64,000 bases of DNA from Synechococcus sp. WH 8109 (GCF_000161795.2 NZ_CP006882.1:1736001-1800000); one strand, 5' to 3'. Counted from the stretch's first letter, positions 38,757 to 50,147 are shown. The notes: generated by a model not told the origin, from the letters alone. Made by a program: numbers and translations.

Positions 38757-40151
38757 TTGGGGAACTCTGATCAAGACAAGGTCTTGGTCTCGATACTGAA
38801 GAACCCTCCGGGGTGGATGGCAGCGACTCTTGTCTTCGGTGGCTGCAGCCAGGCGGGATCGGTCTTTGGCACAGCGTCGGCAGAGCTGGCAATGCCCAAG
38901 CAGATCGATGTGGTCTTCAACCACAACACCAGATCGCGTTACCTCTCACCCCTCACAGGAGAGTGGCGCCATGATGACGAGTTGAAGACATGGCTGATTG
39001 AAGCCATTGATGGCGCCAACGAGGAGGTGCTGGTGGCCGTTCAAGAGCTCAGTCTTCCGAGGATTGCCCAAGCGCTGATCGCTGCACAACAGCGAGGCAT
39101 TCGCGTTGCCGTGGTGCTGGAACACAACTACCACCAGGCATGGAGTGAGCAACGGCCCAGCCGGTTGAACCCACGAGAACGACAGCGCTGGCATCAGTTG
39201 AACCGCCTGGCCGACAGCAATCGCGACGGCACCACCACTGCGGACGAAGCATTCCACGGTGATGCCGTGGCACAACTGCAAACGGCGAACGTTCCACTGA
39301 TTGACGACACCGAAGACGGCAGCAGCGGCAGTGGCCTGATGCACCACAAGTTTCTGGTGATCGACCAGACAATAGTGATTACAGGCAGCGCCAATCTCAT
39401 CAGTTCTGGCCTTCACGGTGATGCGGGTCAACAGCTCTGAGCTGGCCTTGGCTTGCCTCCAGGAATTCGCCACACATCTGGGCGAATTCCTGGAGGCAAG
39501 CAGGACCGTCGCTTTGGCCAACAGAAAGCAAAAGGGAGCGTGCAAGCCGTGCAGGTGGGCGACATCCGCGTGGAGTTGCTGTTTTCACCCCATCCCAGGA
39601 AGGATCGGAATCACGGGCTACATCTATTGGAGAAGCAATTAAGAGCAGCCAAAGAAAGCGTTGATATGGCCCTGTTTGTGTTCTCCGCACAGCAACTCAC
39701 CAACGTGCTGCGTGAACAGATCAAGCGAGGCATTGAAATCAGGCTGGTCGCCGATCCTGGTTTTGCGAGCCGACCCTTCTCGGAAGTGCTCGATCTGCTG
39801 GGGGTCAGCCTTCCTGATCACACCTGCAAGGTAGAAGCGGGTAATCAGCCGTTGGATCAAGCTCTCAAAGACGTTGGCAGCTCTCGCCTTGCGCGGGGTG
39901 ACAAGCACCATCACAAATTCGCCGTAATCGACAATCGCAAAGTGATCACGAGATCCTTCAATTGGTCGCCCTCTACTGTCCACACCAACGACAAAACCCT
40001 GCTGATGATCCACTCACCCCAACTCGCCCAACACTTCACCCAAGAAATGGATCGACTCCGAGATGGAGCAGAACTCGGGATCACACCGCAGCTCCAGGGG
40101 AAACTCAACCGTCAAAAAATTCGATGCGGAGATGGAGTAACAAGAGGCTGA
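38757..40151 (+). pseudogene. Broken phospholipase D-family protein
   Basis: Two frames make up one PLD-type protein. 38757-39440 has the first HKD motif (MHHKFLVIDQTIVITGSANL) and 39453-40151 the second (HHHKFAVIDNRKVITRSFNW). A bridging piece (SSELALACLQEFA) lies in a third frame. The gene thus carries at least two frameshifts, and some residues that normally follow HGDAGQQ are missing. The intact protein would be an exported PLD-like nuclease or phosphodiesterase; FGGC near the N-terminus may be a lipobox. The break coincides with the perfect palindrome at 39451-39501. Confidence 0.75.
39451..39501. repeat. Perfect 20-bp palindrome in the broken PLD gene
   Basis: GCTTGCCTCCAGGAATTCGC at 39451-39470 is the exact reverse complement of 39482-39501, with an 11-base spacer. 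The arms hold GAATTC sites. It lies where the PLD reading frame changes. A perfect palindrome of this size inside former coding sequence fits a template-switch mutation that corrected a quasipalindrome. Confidence 0.92.
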
Positions 40152-40182
40152 AATCCTCGCCATACAGGAGACAATGGTGACC

Positions 40183-40557
40183 ATGAAATGTTCTCGTCTG
40201 ATTCCCGTCGGCTTGGTGTTGGCTATGGCTGCTCCATGCATGGCCGCCGAGCCATACGAGCCCTGGCCCAGCAGGGATCAACTGCGCGGCATCGAACAGG
40301 CCGCGTACGCCTGCTCCCGCAACAACTCAACGGAAGCCTGCGAGCAGCTTCGTCAGCTCGCCGATCCTTTGATGGATCACTACCGGTTGCCGGGGCTCTG
40401 CAAAGACGTGCTGTGGTCCCTGATGGATGAAGCGAAGGTTGCCAGCACCAATGACTTTCGCCGTAAGGACGCCATTACGACTACGGCCCGGCGGATCCCA
40501 AGGGTCTGCGCCGAGCCGGTGATGAAAAAGGAAAAGCCCAAATCGCGTCAGGCCTGA
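40183..40557 (+). CDS. Secreted hypothetical protein
   Basis: About 124 residues from ATG 40183 (MKCSRLIPVGLVLAMAAPCM, cleavage after MAA). The mature part has AYACSRNNSTEACEQL, HYRLPGLCKDVLWSLMDEAK and ARRIPRVCAEPVMKKEKP, with four cysteines likely paired in the periplasm. It resembles a conserved cyanobacterial periplasmic family of unknown function. Confidence 0.7.
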   Translation: MKCSRLIPVGLVLAMAAPCMAAEPYEPWPSRDQLRGIEQAAYACSRNNSTEACEQLRQLADPLMDHYRLPGLCKDVLWSLMDEAKVASTNDFRRKDAITTTARRIPRVCAEPVMKKEKPKSRQA

Positions 40558-40570
40558 GCCTGACTGGACG

Positions 40571-40810
40571 TCAATCAAAGTCGAAACTGAAGCGCTGGCC
40601 CTGCATCAGGGTGGCCACCTCTCCGCGAACGGCATCCAGGAGAGCCATGCTGACGTCGGGATGCCTCTTGATTTCGTCCAAAAACATCTGCACGTCGGCG
40701 GCCGTCAGTCCGTGGTTAGTGATTCTGGAATCCACCTTGCCGCGAAACGTCTCCAAGAAACTGAGTTGATCAGCATCGAGTGGCTTGGAGCCGGGATGGG
40801 TGACGTCCAT
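40571..40810 (-). CDS. Conserved hypothetical small protein
   Basis: 79 residues with ATG 40810: MDVTHPGSKPLDADQLSFLE, then FRGKVDSRITNHGLTAADVQ, a helical region (MFLDEIKRHPDVSMALLDAV) and a short end RFSFDFD. It is soluble with no cysteines. It converges on the secreted gene at 40183. Function unknown. Confidence 0.65.
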   Translation of the reverse strand: MDVTHPGSKPLDADQLSFLETFRGKVDSRITNHGLTAADVQMFLDEIKRHPDVSMALLDAVRGEVATLMQGQRFSFDFD

Positions 40811-40827
40811 CGAAGAAACAGCGGCGA

Positions 40828-40982
40828 TCAGTGGGTTTTCTCCAAATCGCCAAGCAGATCGATCAGAGTCTCGATATCACGATCATGCCACCAATGCTGA
40901 GTTGGCTCTCATGACTAGCGATTTCGGAGGCCAACTCACACGCCGTGGAGGAGTGGCCTGAGACATCACAACTGTTGGACAA
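40828..40982 (-). pseudogene. Small gene with an apparent single-base frameshift
   Basis: From TTG 40982 one frame reads SNSCDVSGHSSTACELASEI and SHESQLSIGG; a second frame then reads HDRDIETLIDLLGDLEKTH and a stop at 40828. Both halves look protein-like and join at GGTGGCATGATC with one base missing: 155 bases instead of 156. This suggests a ~51-residue gene disabled by a 1-base deletion, or a sequencing error. It sits between two intact small minus-strand genes. Confidence 0.4.
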
Positions 40983-40984
40983 TT

Positions 40985-41177
40985 TCAAGATGGCATTGGA
41001 AAACTTGCCGCGCGGGCATTTTTCGAAACTGACTTATTGATTACAGCATTGGCAGCAGTCACGGCCTCCTGTGAGGCCTCCGGCAGTGGAAGGGCCCCTT
41101 TCCAGCTCTGTGATGCAACCACAGAAGATGTCGTGCAGGCCATTCCGACGCACAACAGCAGCAGATAGCGATGCATG
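40985..41177 (-). CDS. Small secreted hypothetical protein
   Basis: ATG 41177 gives 63 residues: MHRYLLLLCVGMACTTSSVV, with cleavage likely after VVA, then SQSWKGALPLPEASQEAVTA and a basic end. The export signal is clear; the mature part is only about 40 residues. The stop lies two bases before the TTG of the frameshifted gene. Unknown family. Confidence 0.5.
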
Positions 41178-41227
41178 CTCGTCGGAATTGATGCGGGCCG
41201 AAGGGTAGCGGCGTCAACTGGTCGTGA

Positions 41228-42946
<1,719 letters not shown>

Positions 42947-42972
42947 TCAGGGTCCATCACTCCTGACATGCC

Positions 42973-42999
42973 AAAGCCACCCCAAGGGGTGGCTTTTTT
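42973..42999. terminator. Intrinsic terminator between pgm and the membrane gene
   Basis: AAGCCACCCC (42974-42983) pairs with GGGGTGGCTT (42986-42995) around a two-base loop, followed by a T-run; the plus direction is best, and a short A-run on the left gives weaker minus-strand function. Confidence 0.85.
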
Positions 43000-43018
43000 G
43001 ACGGCTCTTGTTATTCCC

Positions 43019-43312
43019 TCAGCGACGAAGACCACGGTGGGACTTGCTGTGCCGATAGGCAGGATCAGTGGCCTCCTCCTGCAGCTGACGCATCGTCTCA
43101 ATCGCAAAGCCTCCAAGACCACTTGAGCTGATCACCATCAGATAAAAGAGGCGTAAACGGCCCAGCGCAATCTCGGCAGGGCTGTTATCGATCAGCACCT
43201 TAAGGAAATAGGCCACCGCCAGACCAAGGCCGGCACCAATGGCCACTGCAATCAACACACGCATGCCACTGAAGGGCTTGCGCTGATTCACCTCGGAATT
43301 CAACTCAACCAT
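43019..43312 (-). CDS. Membrane protein coupled to the RND pump gene
   Basis: 97 residues: a polar start (MVELNSEVNQRKPFSGM), two hydrophobic helices (RVLIAVAIGAGLGLAVAYFL and LRLFYLMVISSSGLGGF) and a basic tail (RHSKSHRGLRR). The ATG overlaps the stop of the RND gene (TGATG), so it is made from the same mRNA. It may be an accessory small protein of the pump, by position only. Confidence 0.65.
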   Translation of the reverse strand: MVELNSEVNQRKPFSGMRVLIAVAIGAGLGLAVAYFLKVLIDNSPAEIALGRLRLFYLMVISSSGLGGFAIETMRQLQEEATDPAYRHSKSHRGLRR

Positions 43313-46300
43313 CAGCTCGGTTGTGGGGTGGGGGTAGGACCGTCCTCAGGTGGCTTGGCATCGGCAGCTCCCAGCAACGTCTTCATCACCACGTAGAAGA
43401 CAGGCACCACAAGGGTGGAGAGGAAGGTGGCCACCAACAGACCACCGAAAACCACAAGACCAAGGGACGACTGGCTCTGGGCACCAGCACCGCTAGCGAG
43501 CATCAACGGCAGGAATCCCGTGAGGGAAGACATCGCTGTCATCAGGATGGGACGCAAACGTGACTGGGCCGAAAATTTGGCGGCTTCCAATGCCGATTCG
43601 CCCTCGCTCATCTTCTGGTTGGCCAGGTCGACAATCAGGATGGCGTTACCACCAGCCAGACCGATCAACATCACCAAACCCACCTGGGCATAGATGTTGA
43701 GCACCTGACCCGCCGATCCAAGAAAGACCAAGGCCCCCAGCAACGCCGTTGGTACGGTTAACAAAATAATGATCGGATCTGTATAGCTCTCGTACTGAGC
43801 CGAAAGCACCAGGAATACCGCAAGGATGCCCAGGGCGAAAATCACCACCGCAAGTGAACCTGCTTTGACCTCCTCGCGAGAGATACCTGTCCAGTCGTAA
43901 CCGAGTCCGGGGAAGCTCCCCTGGCTGAACACTTGCTTCATCGCTGAAATGGCCTGGCCGGAACTGTTGCCCTCTTTAGGAGTGCCCTCAATCTTGATCG
44001 AGCGGTAGAGGTTGAAGTGGGGTATGACGCTGGGGCCAACGGTTTGTTTGAGCGTGAAGAACTCCGAGAGGGGAATCTGCTCGCCCTTGGCATTGGCGAC
44101 GTAGTAAGCCGAAAGTTTCTGCGGTGTGGCACGACTGACGTCGTCAGCCTGCACATAAACCCGACGCACCTTGCCTTCCTGGAAGGTGTCGTTCACGTAG
44201 GCCCCACCGAAGTTGATGCTAAAAACCGACATTGCCGACCCGAAGTCGACCCCAAGTGAGGCCATCTGCTCACGGTCCACATTGATCTTGTACTGCGGAG
44301 CCTGGGGAGAGAAAAACGAATAAACGCGGTTCAAGATCGGGTTGGCATTTGCAGCCTGCATGATTTGCCGCGCGGAACCAAAGAACTCGTTCAACGCGTA
44401 TACACCACTGCTTTTATCCAGCAACTGGAACTCAAAACCACCACCGTTGCCATAGCCGGGGATCGACGGGGGCTCCACCACGAACACCCGAGCACCATCG
44501 ATGAGGCCATACATCTTGGCGTTGAGTCGCTTCACCACGGCACCAACGGTGTGTTCTGGGCCGGGCCGCTCATCCCAGTGCTTCGTACCAAAAAAGAAAA
44601 AGCCTTTATTGGGTGCGTTTCCATCAAGGCTGGCGCCACTGAAAAGGGCTGCTGAGGAGATGTCCTCCTCGGAGCGCAATACAGCTGCTACCTGACGGCT
44701 AATCCCCTGCGTTTTCGCATTGGAAGCACCATCAGGTGCTTGGATGAAACCGATCGCATAGCCCTGATCTTCAATTGGAACAAAGCCTCCGGGAATTCGG
44801 GTGAAGGCAAAGCCCGTCAGCAGAATTCCCGCTGCCAAAACCGCCATCACAATCGGACGGGCTTTCAGCACTGCATCCAGGATCAATTCATAACGCTGCT
44901 CGAAACTGCTGTAGAAACGGTTGAAGTTGGCAAAGATTACTGGGATGAAATAGCCGACTCCCAGACCGATCGAGGTGAAAAGAAGAACCGGAAGTGGATT
45001 GGAGAAGAGCACACCAGTAATCACCAAACCCACCACCGCTCCACCGACTGCAAAGGGAAGCCGTAAGAGCATGCCGTTGATCTTGGAAGCGATGAAGCCA
45101 ATCAGGCCACCAGACACCGTGGAAACGATGACGGCTGCGGAGCCATTGCCAGCACTCAGCAGGCCGTATACGAAACCCAGCGCCACACCGGCCGTGGCGT
45201 ACTGCTGACGGCTGAGTTCTTTTGTCTTCTTAGACAGCAACAGCGCCGAAAGCATCGGCGAAAACGTCAGTGCGTTGAAGGTGGAGATGCCGATCGAGAA
45301 AAGAATCGTGGCGGCGAACTGTTTGTAGATCGTGCCGGTGGCACCCGGAAAAAACAGCACCGGCAGGAACACCGCCATCTTCACCAGGGAGGTAGCGATG
45401 ACGGCCCCGAACAGCTCATCCATGGTTTCCATGGCGGCCTGCACCGAGGTCATCCCTTCCGCCTTTTTGGCGGAGGTGTCTTCCACCACGGTGATGGCGT
45501 CATCCACAACAAGCCCGGTTGCCAGCACAAGACCAAACAGGGTGAGCTGGTTGAGCGAAAACCCGAATGCAAGCACAAAAGCAAAAGTGCCGATTAGCGC
45601 CACTGGAATCGCGATAGCCGGCACGAGGGTGGCCTTCCAGTTCTGCAAGAAGAGGAACAGGATCAGCACCACCAGAATCACTGCGTCCCGGAGGGAGTTG
45701 GTCACACCTTTGATCGACTGGTTGATGAAGTCTGTGGTGTCGTAGATCTTCTGCACCCCGAGACCAACCGGAAGGGTCTGTTCAAACTCAGCCAGTACAT
45801 CCTTGACGCCATTGGATACGTCAATGGCATTACTGCCAGAAAGCTGATATATGGCGAGGCCGACAGAAGAAGCACCTTTCAGATCGATGGCATCGATTCC
45901 ATAGGCCTCACCACCCAGCTCAACGCGACCCACATCCTTGAGCCGAACCAAACCACCTGCCTCAGTACTGCGCAGGATGATGTTTTCGAATTCCTGGGTG
46001 CTAGTGAGACGCCCTTGAAGCTGCACCGTGAAGGTGTATTCCTGACCTTCCGGGGCGGGAGACCCGCCAATCTTTCCGGCAGGAACAAGGCGGTTCTGGC
46101 TGCGTAATTGGTTGACGACATCGGTGGCCAAAAGGTTGTTGGCGCTTAACTTCTCGGGATCAAGCCAAAGGCGAAAAGCGATCTTGCGGTTACCGAAATA
46201 AGTAATGTCTCCGACACCCTTCACCCGTTTGATGTTGTTAGTGAGGTTCTTGTCGAGATACCCACTAATCGTCTCCACAGAATATTCATTTGTGGAGGGG

Positions 46301-46743
46301 TCTTCATTGACGAAGTTATAAACAAGCAGAATTGAGTTGGAGGCCTTGTTAACCGTGACACCGGACTTGCGCACTTCCTCTGGAAGCTGTGGTTCAGCTA
46401 GGGAAACGCGGTTCTGAACGTTCACCTGGTTGATATTGCCGTCTGTGCCACTGTCGAAGGAAACCGAGATGGAACTCACACCATCCGATGAGCTGTTGGA
46501 GGTGATGAAGTCCATGTTCTCCACCCCATTGATCTGCTGCTCAAGCACGGAGGTAACCCCCTGCTCAATGGCAACCGCATCGGCGCCCACATAGGTGGCC
46601 TGCACCTTCACCGTTGGAGGAGCAATGTCGGGGAGGTTCTCGATCGGAAGGATCGGGATCGCGATCAAGCCGACAATCACGATCAAAAGACTGCAAACCG
46701 TGCTGAGAACCGGTTTGGTGATGAAGTTATTAGACGCAGACAT
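43312..46743 (-). CDS. RND multidrug efflux permease (HAE1/AcrB type)
   Basis: 1143 residues, slightly longer than AcrB. The N-terminus NNFITKPVLSTVCSLLIVIV and LPIENLPDIAPPTVKVQATY, the porter region, and the TM4 proton-relay stretch GLVLATGLVVDDAITVVEDT (two Asp) are typical of HAE1 pumps, as is the inner repeat GLVMLIGLAGGNAILIVDLA. It is a proton-driven exporter of toxic or signalling compounds, working with the adaptor encoded just upstream and an outer-membrane TolC-type channel elsewhere. Extra residues (about 540-600) form two more hydrophobic segments than AcrB in the central loop. Confidence 0.92.
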   Translation of the reverse strand: MSASNNFITKPVLSTVCSLLIVIVGLIAIPILPIENLPDIAPPTVKVQATYVGADAVAIEQGVTSVLEQQINGVENMDFITSNSSSDGVSSISVSFDSGTDGNINQVNVQNRVSLAEPQLPEEVRKSGVTVNKASNSILLVYNFVNEDPSTNEYSVETISGYLDKNLTNNIKRVKGVGDITYFGNRKIAFRLWLDPEKLSANNLLATDVVNQLRSQNRLVPAGKIGGSPAPEGQEYTFTVQLQGRLTSTQEFENIILRSTEAGGLVRLKDVGRVELGGEAYGIDAIDLKGASSVGLAIYQLSGSNAIDVSNGVKDVLAEFEQTLPVGLGVQKIYDTTDFINQSIKGVTNSLRDAVILVVLILFLFLQNWKATLVPAIAIPVALIGTFAFVLAFGFSLNQLTLFGLVLATGLVVDDAITVVEDTSAKKAEGMTSVQAAMETMDELFGAVIATSLVKMAVFLPVLFFPGATGTIYKQFAATILFSIGISTFNALTFSPMLSALLLSKKTKELSRQQYATAGVALGFVYGLLSAGNGSAAVIVSTVSGGLIGFIASKINGMLLRLPFAVGGAVVGLVITGVLFSNPLPVLLFTSIGLGVGYFIPVIFANFNRFYSSFEQRYELILDAVLKARPIVMAVLAAGILLTGFAFTRIPGGFVPIEDQGYAIGFIQAPDGASNAKTQGISRQVAAVLRSEEDISSAALFSGASLDGNAPNKGFFFFGTKHWDERPGPEHTVGAVVKRLNAKMYGLIDGARVFVVEPPSIPGYGNGGGFEFQLLDKSSGVYALNEFFGSARQIMQAANANPILNRVYSFFSPQAPQYKINVDREQMASLGVDFGSAMSVFSINFGGAYVNDTFQEGKVRRVYVQADDVSRATPQKLSAYYVANAKGEQIPLSEFFTLKQTVGPSVIPHFNLYRSIKIEGTPKEGNSSGQAISAMKQVFSQGSFPGLGYDWTGISREEVKAGSLAVVIFALGILAVFLVLSAQYESYTDPIIILLTVPTALLGALVFLGSAGQVLNIYAQVGLVMLIGLAGGNAILIVDLANQKMSEGESALEAAKFSAQSRLRPILMTAMSSLTGFLPLMLASGAGAQSQSSLGLVVFGGLLVATFLSTLVVPVFYVVMKTLLGAADAKPPEDGPTPTPQPS

Positions 46744-46752
46744 CGATCAACC

Positions 46753-47826
46753 TCAGTTCCCCTTGGCGGGTTGCACCTGCACAGGCATCCCGTGTCTGAG
46801 GTTCAAAAGGTTGGTGGTGGCCACCTTCTGATTCAGTTTCAGGCCCTTGGTGATGGGGTACAGGTTGTTCTCCAGTTCGCCCACAGTGACTGGAGTCTGC
46901 AAGGCAAATTGCATGTTTGAGGGAAGCTTGCCGGCCTTAATTCCCAGCTCCAGCTTCCTTAAATCCGCCTTACCAGGGTTCTCCCTTAGCTCATCGAAAC
47001 TTCCGAGCCGGAAGACAAAGCTCTGACCAGAGGTCTGGATGACAGCGGCAAAAGGAACAGCCAACTGTTCCTCAGCTTTGATCTGCACACGCGTATGCAG
47101 TCGCAAACCATCTCGCAGGATTCCGTCGGTATTAAGGAACGCCGCTATCAACAGCAGTCCTTGGGTGTTGGGGTTGATGCGTGGATCAATTGATTCCACT
47201 ACACCTGTGGCAATTATTTCTTCACTACCAGGAGCCATCAGCACAACGGGCTGGCCCTCCTGCAGCCGGGCCGAGAAGATTGCAGGCACTTCCACCTTTG
47301 CTTCCAGCTCATTGTTCTGAACCAGGCTGGTGAACACCTCGCCCTGCCGAATCACATCGCCCACCTTCACTTTCACGTCAGCAACCGTGCCGGCGGAGGG
47401 AGAACGCAGATTGGTGTAATCGAGCTTGGCCTTCGCTTCGATGTACTGAGTCCGGTAGCGATCCAACTCCTCCTGCGACGTTGCTCCCACCTCAGCCAGG
47501 TAGGCGTAACGCTCGTAATTGGCTTTGGCAGTGTCTGCGTTGGCCTTTTCCTCGTCTTGATCAAGCACAAGCAGAAGCTGACCAGCCTCAACCTCATCAC
47601 CTTGGCGAATCTTCAGCTGCTCAATTCGTCCACCCGATTGGGCGGCCAACTCCACAATGTTGCTGGACTCGAGCGTGCTGACGGTGTCGATCCCCTCGGT
47701 GAACTCAGCCAACTGGGTGGAGACAGCCTGCACCTTCGGCGGCGGCGGCTTCGGTGCTTCGCTCTTGCAGGAACTGACTGTGATCAGAGCCGCGAGGGTG
47801 AGCAGGAGTCGCTGCGGATGACGCAC
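46753..47826 (-). CDS. RND efflux periplasmic adaptor (HlyD/AcrA family)
   Basis: 357 residues from GTG 47826. A lipoprotein-type signal (LLLTLAALITVSSC) is followed by the barrel-sandwich/lipoyl domain (ELAAQSGGRIEQLKIRQGDE, SPSAGTVADVKVKVGDVIRQ), an alpha-hairpin, and a beta-barrel domain (GVVESIDPRINPNTQGLLLI). It links the pump to the outer membrane channel. A 9-base gap precedes the pump gene, so they form an operon with the 97-residue gene. Confidence 0.9.
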   Translation of the reverse strand: MRHPQRLLLTLAALITVSSCKSEAPKPPPPKVQAVSTQLAEFTEGIDTVSTLESSNIVELAAQSGGRIEQLKIRQGDEVEAGQLLLVLDQDEEKANADTAKANYERYAYLAEVGATSQEELDRYRTQYIEAKAKLDYTNLRSPSAGTVADVKVKVGDVIRQGEVFTSLVQNNELEAKVEVPAIFSARLQEGQPVVLMAPGSEEIIATGVVESIDPRINPNTQGLLLIAAFLNTDGILRDGLRLHTRVQIKAEEQLAVPFAAVIQTSGQSFVFRLGSFDELRENPGKADLRKLELGIKAGKLPSNMQFALQTPVTVGELENNLYPITKGLKLNQKVATTNLLNLRHGMPVQVQPAKGN

Positions 47827-47978
47827 GGTTAAAGGGCTTTTGAGGATTATGGGGAGCTCGTGAGAGCTTGTCCGCCAAGGTTTCGACGTGTCGAAACAGG
47901 CATCCCAAAAAATGTTTGATTCGGCCCAGCTCAAGAGCTGAGTGCGAAGGTCAGGGACACTGGGGCATCGCCTGTTGT

Positions 47979-50147
47979 TTGTTGGCTCAGGACCTCTTCG
48001 CTTTTCACGGTGAGCAACAACGACGGCGGCTGGCCCCCCTGGCCGATCGCATGCGTCCGCGCACGCTGGAGGAATTTGAAGGTCAGAGCGGAATCCTGGC
48101 TGACGGACGGCTCCTCCGCCGTGCCATCAAGGCCGACCGGGTCGGCAACCTGATCCTGCATGGCCCGCCCGGGGTCGGCAAAACCACCCTGGCGCGGATC
48201 ATTGCCAACCACACCCGCGCCCACTTCAGCAGCCTCAACGCCGTGCTGGCCGGCATCAAAGACTTACGAATCGAGGTGGATGCTGCACGCCAACGCCTTG
48301 AACGGCATGGCCTGCGCACGATCCTTTTCATCGACGAAGTGCACCGGTTTAACAGTGCCCAGCAGGATGCGCTGTTGCCATGGGTGGAGAACGGCACCGT
48401 CATCCTGATCGGGGCCACCACAGAAAACCCCTATTTCGAAGTCAACAAGGCGCTGGTCAGCCGCTCGCGGCTGTTTCGTTTACTGCCTCTGGAACCAGAA
48501 GATTTGCAGAGGCTTCTGCAACGCGCCCTGGCGGACGACGAACGGGGCTACGGCTACCGCTCCATCGACATCAGCAGCGATGCCGCTAACCACCTCGTTG
48601 ATGTGGCAGGCGGAGACGCCCGCAGCTTGCTCAATGCCCTTGAACTGGCGGTGGAGAGCTCCGAGCCCGATGGCGACGGCGTAATTCAGATCAACCTGGC
48701 CATCGCAGAGGAATCGATTCAGCAGCGGGCTGTGCTCTACGACAAGCACGGCGATGCCCACTACGACACGATCAGTGCCTTCATTAAATCGCTGCGGGGC
48801 TCCGATGCCGATGCGGCGCTGTTCTGGCTGGCACGCATGGTGGAAGCCGGTGAAAACCCCCGGTTCATCTTCCGGCGGATGCTGATTGCAGCGGGGGAAG
48901 ACATCGGCCTGGCCGACCCTCAGGCCATGGTTGTGGTGGAAGCCTGTGCCGCAGCCTTCGAACGGGTAGGGCTACCAGAGGGCTTGTATCCCTTAGCCCA
49001 GGCCGCGTTGTACCTGGCGGGCACCGAAAAGAGCAACAGCGTTCTGGGCTTCTTTGATGCCCTCAAAACCGTGCGCAATACGCAAAAGCAGGACGTGCCC
49101 GGGCATTTGCGCGATGCCAACCGGGATGGAGCCGCCTTCGGCGATGGTGTGGGCTACCGCTACCCCCATGCCTACGCCGAACACTGGGTGGAGCAGCAAT
49201 ACCTCCCCACACCCCTGCAAGGGGAGGTGTTCTGGCAGCCTGGCCAGCTCGGTTGGGAGGGGGAACGGCGCGAGCGGATGGCTGAACGCCGGGCGGCCCA
49301 ACTCGCCGCAGCCGCGGAGTTGGCGGCCGACCAGCCCTTGCTGCTAAGCAGCGGGCCCAATCGTCCCGGCGTGGACCGCTGGGTGCAGCGCCAACTGGGG
49401 CAGGAGGGAGAACGGCTGCAGCGCCTGCGCGAGCGGCTCTGGCGGGACATCCCCTGGACCCGTCGAGATCGGGTGCTGCTGCTGGGGATGCGCTCGCTGA
49501 TCTGGGCCCTCGATCCATTGAGGGCCGTCCCGGAAGGTGGCGTGACCATGCTCTGCGAGAACGAAGCCGACCGCAGCCGGCTGGAAGCGCAGATGGATCT
49601 GCTCGAGCCGGAGCATCGGCCAGAGCTGCTGACCGGCAACCTCGACGCTCTGCCCGCACGCCAAGCCTTCGATTGGATCGGGGGAAGGCTCGCCGCTGCC
49701 GACCTGCAAGGGCAGCACTGGACGGCGCTGCTGAAAACAATCAACCAACATGCCGAGCCGACAACAGGCTTACGGCTGCTGATCAGCCGCGCCGAACTGG
49801 GGCCCGCCGGTGCATTGCTGCAAGACGGCGAGCCAACAAAGCTGTTCAGCGATCTGGTGGCTCAAGAACAGCAGTGGCTTGAGCTGCAGCAGCGTCCGGA
49901 AAAGTTGTTAACGAAGGCTGGCTGGCAGCTCCGTAGTGAGGAGTGGCTTGAACATCTCATGCTTCCAGGGGGCACGGAACTGGCTGAGCGATGGCTAGCC
50001 GAAGGATCGCCCTACCGGCAGGCCATGGGGGAGATCAGCACGGAAGTGATGAAGGAATTACGCCGGTCACTGAACAGCCTGGGAGAGGGTGGTTTACGAC
50101 TACCAATGCGCCATCAATTGATCACTGGCGAGCAAAACACGCCATAA
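47979..50147 (+). CDS. rarA: RarA/MgsA recombination ATPase fused to a C-terminal unknown region
   Basis: About 722 residues; TTG 47979 or 47982. Residues 1-430 are RarA: RMRPRTLEEFEGQ, Walker A GPPGVGKTTLARII (about 63), Walker B ILFIDEVHRFN, and IGATTENPYFEVNKALVSR. The MgsA C-terminal part includes GSDADAALFWLARMVEAGE. The final ~290 residues (WVQRQLGQEGERLQRLRERL onward) contain a Rossmann-like stretch (RDRVLLLGMRSLIWALDPL, FDWIGGRLAA) absent from E. coli RarA. RarA rescues stalled replication forks. Similar fusions occur in cyanobacteria; the extra part may resemble a methyltransferase without an obvious SAM motif. Confidence 0.85.
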   Translation: MLAQDLFAFHGEQQRRRLAPLADRMRPRTLEEFEGQSGILADGRLLRRAIKADRVGNLILHGPPGVGKTTLARIIANHTRAHFSSLNAVLAGIKDLRIEVDAARQRLERHGLRTILFIDEVHRFNSAQQDALLPWVENGTVILIGATTENPYFEVNKALVSRSRLFRLLPLEPEDLQRLLQRALADDERGYGYRSIDISSDAANHLVDVAGGDARSLLNALELAVESSEPDGDGVIQINLAIAEESIQQRAVLYDKHGDAHYDTISAFIKSLRGSDADAALFWLARMVEAGENPRFIFRRMLIAAGEDIGLADPQAMVVVEACAAAFERVGLPEGLYPLAQAALYLAGTEKSNSVLGFFDALKTVRNTQKQDVPGHLRDANRDGAAFGDGVGYRYPHAYAEHWVEQQYLPTPLQGEVFWQPGQLGWEGERRERMAERRAAQLAAAAELAADQPLLLSSGPNRPGVDRWVQRQLGQEGERLQRLRERLWRDIPWTRRDRVLLLGMRSLIWALDPLRAVPEGGVTMLCENEADRSRLEAQMDLLEPEHRPELLTGNLDALPARQAFDWIGGRLAAADLQGQHWTALLKTINQHAEPTTGLRLLISRAELGPAGALLQDGEPTKLFSDLVAQEQQWLELQQRPEKLLTKAGWQLRSEEWLEHLMLPGGTELAERWLAEGSPYRQAMGEISTEVMKELRRSLNSLGEGGLRLPMRHQLITGEQNTP

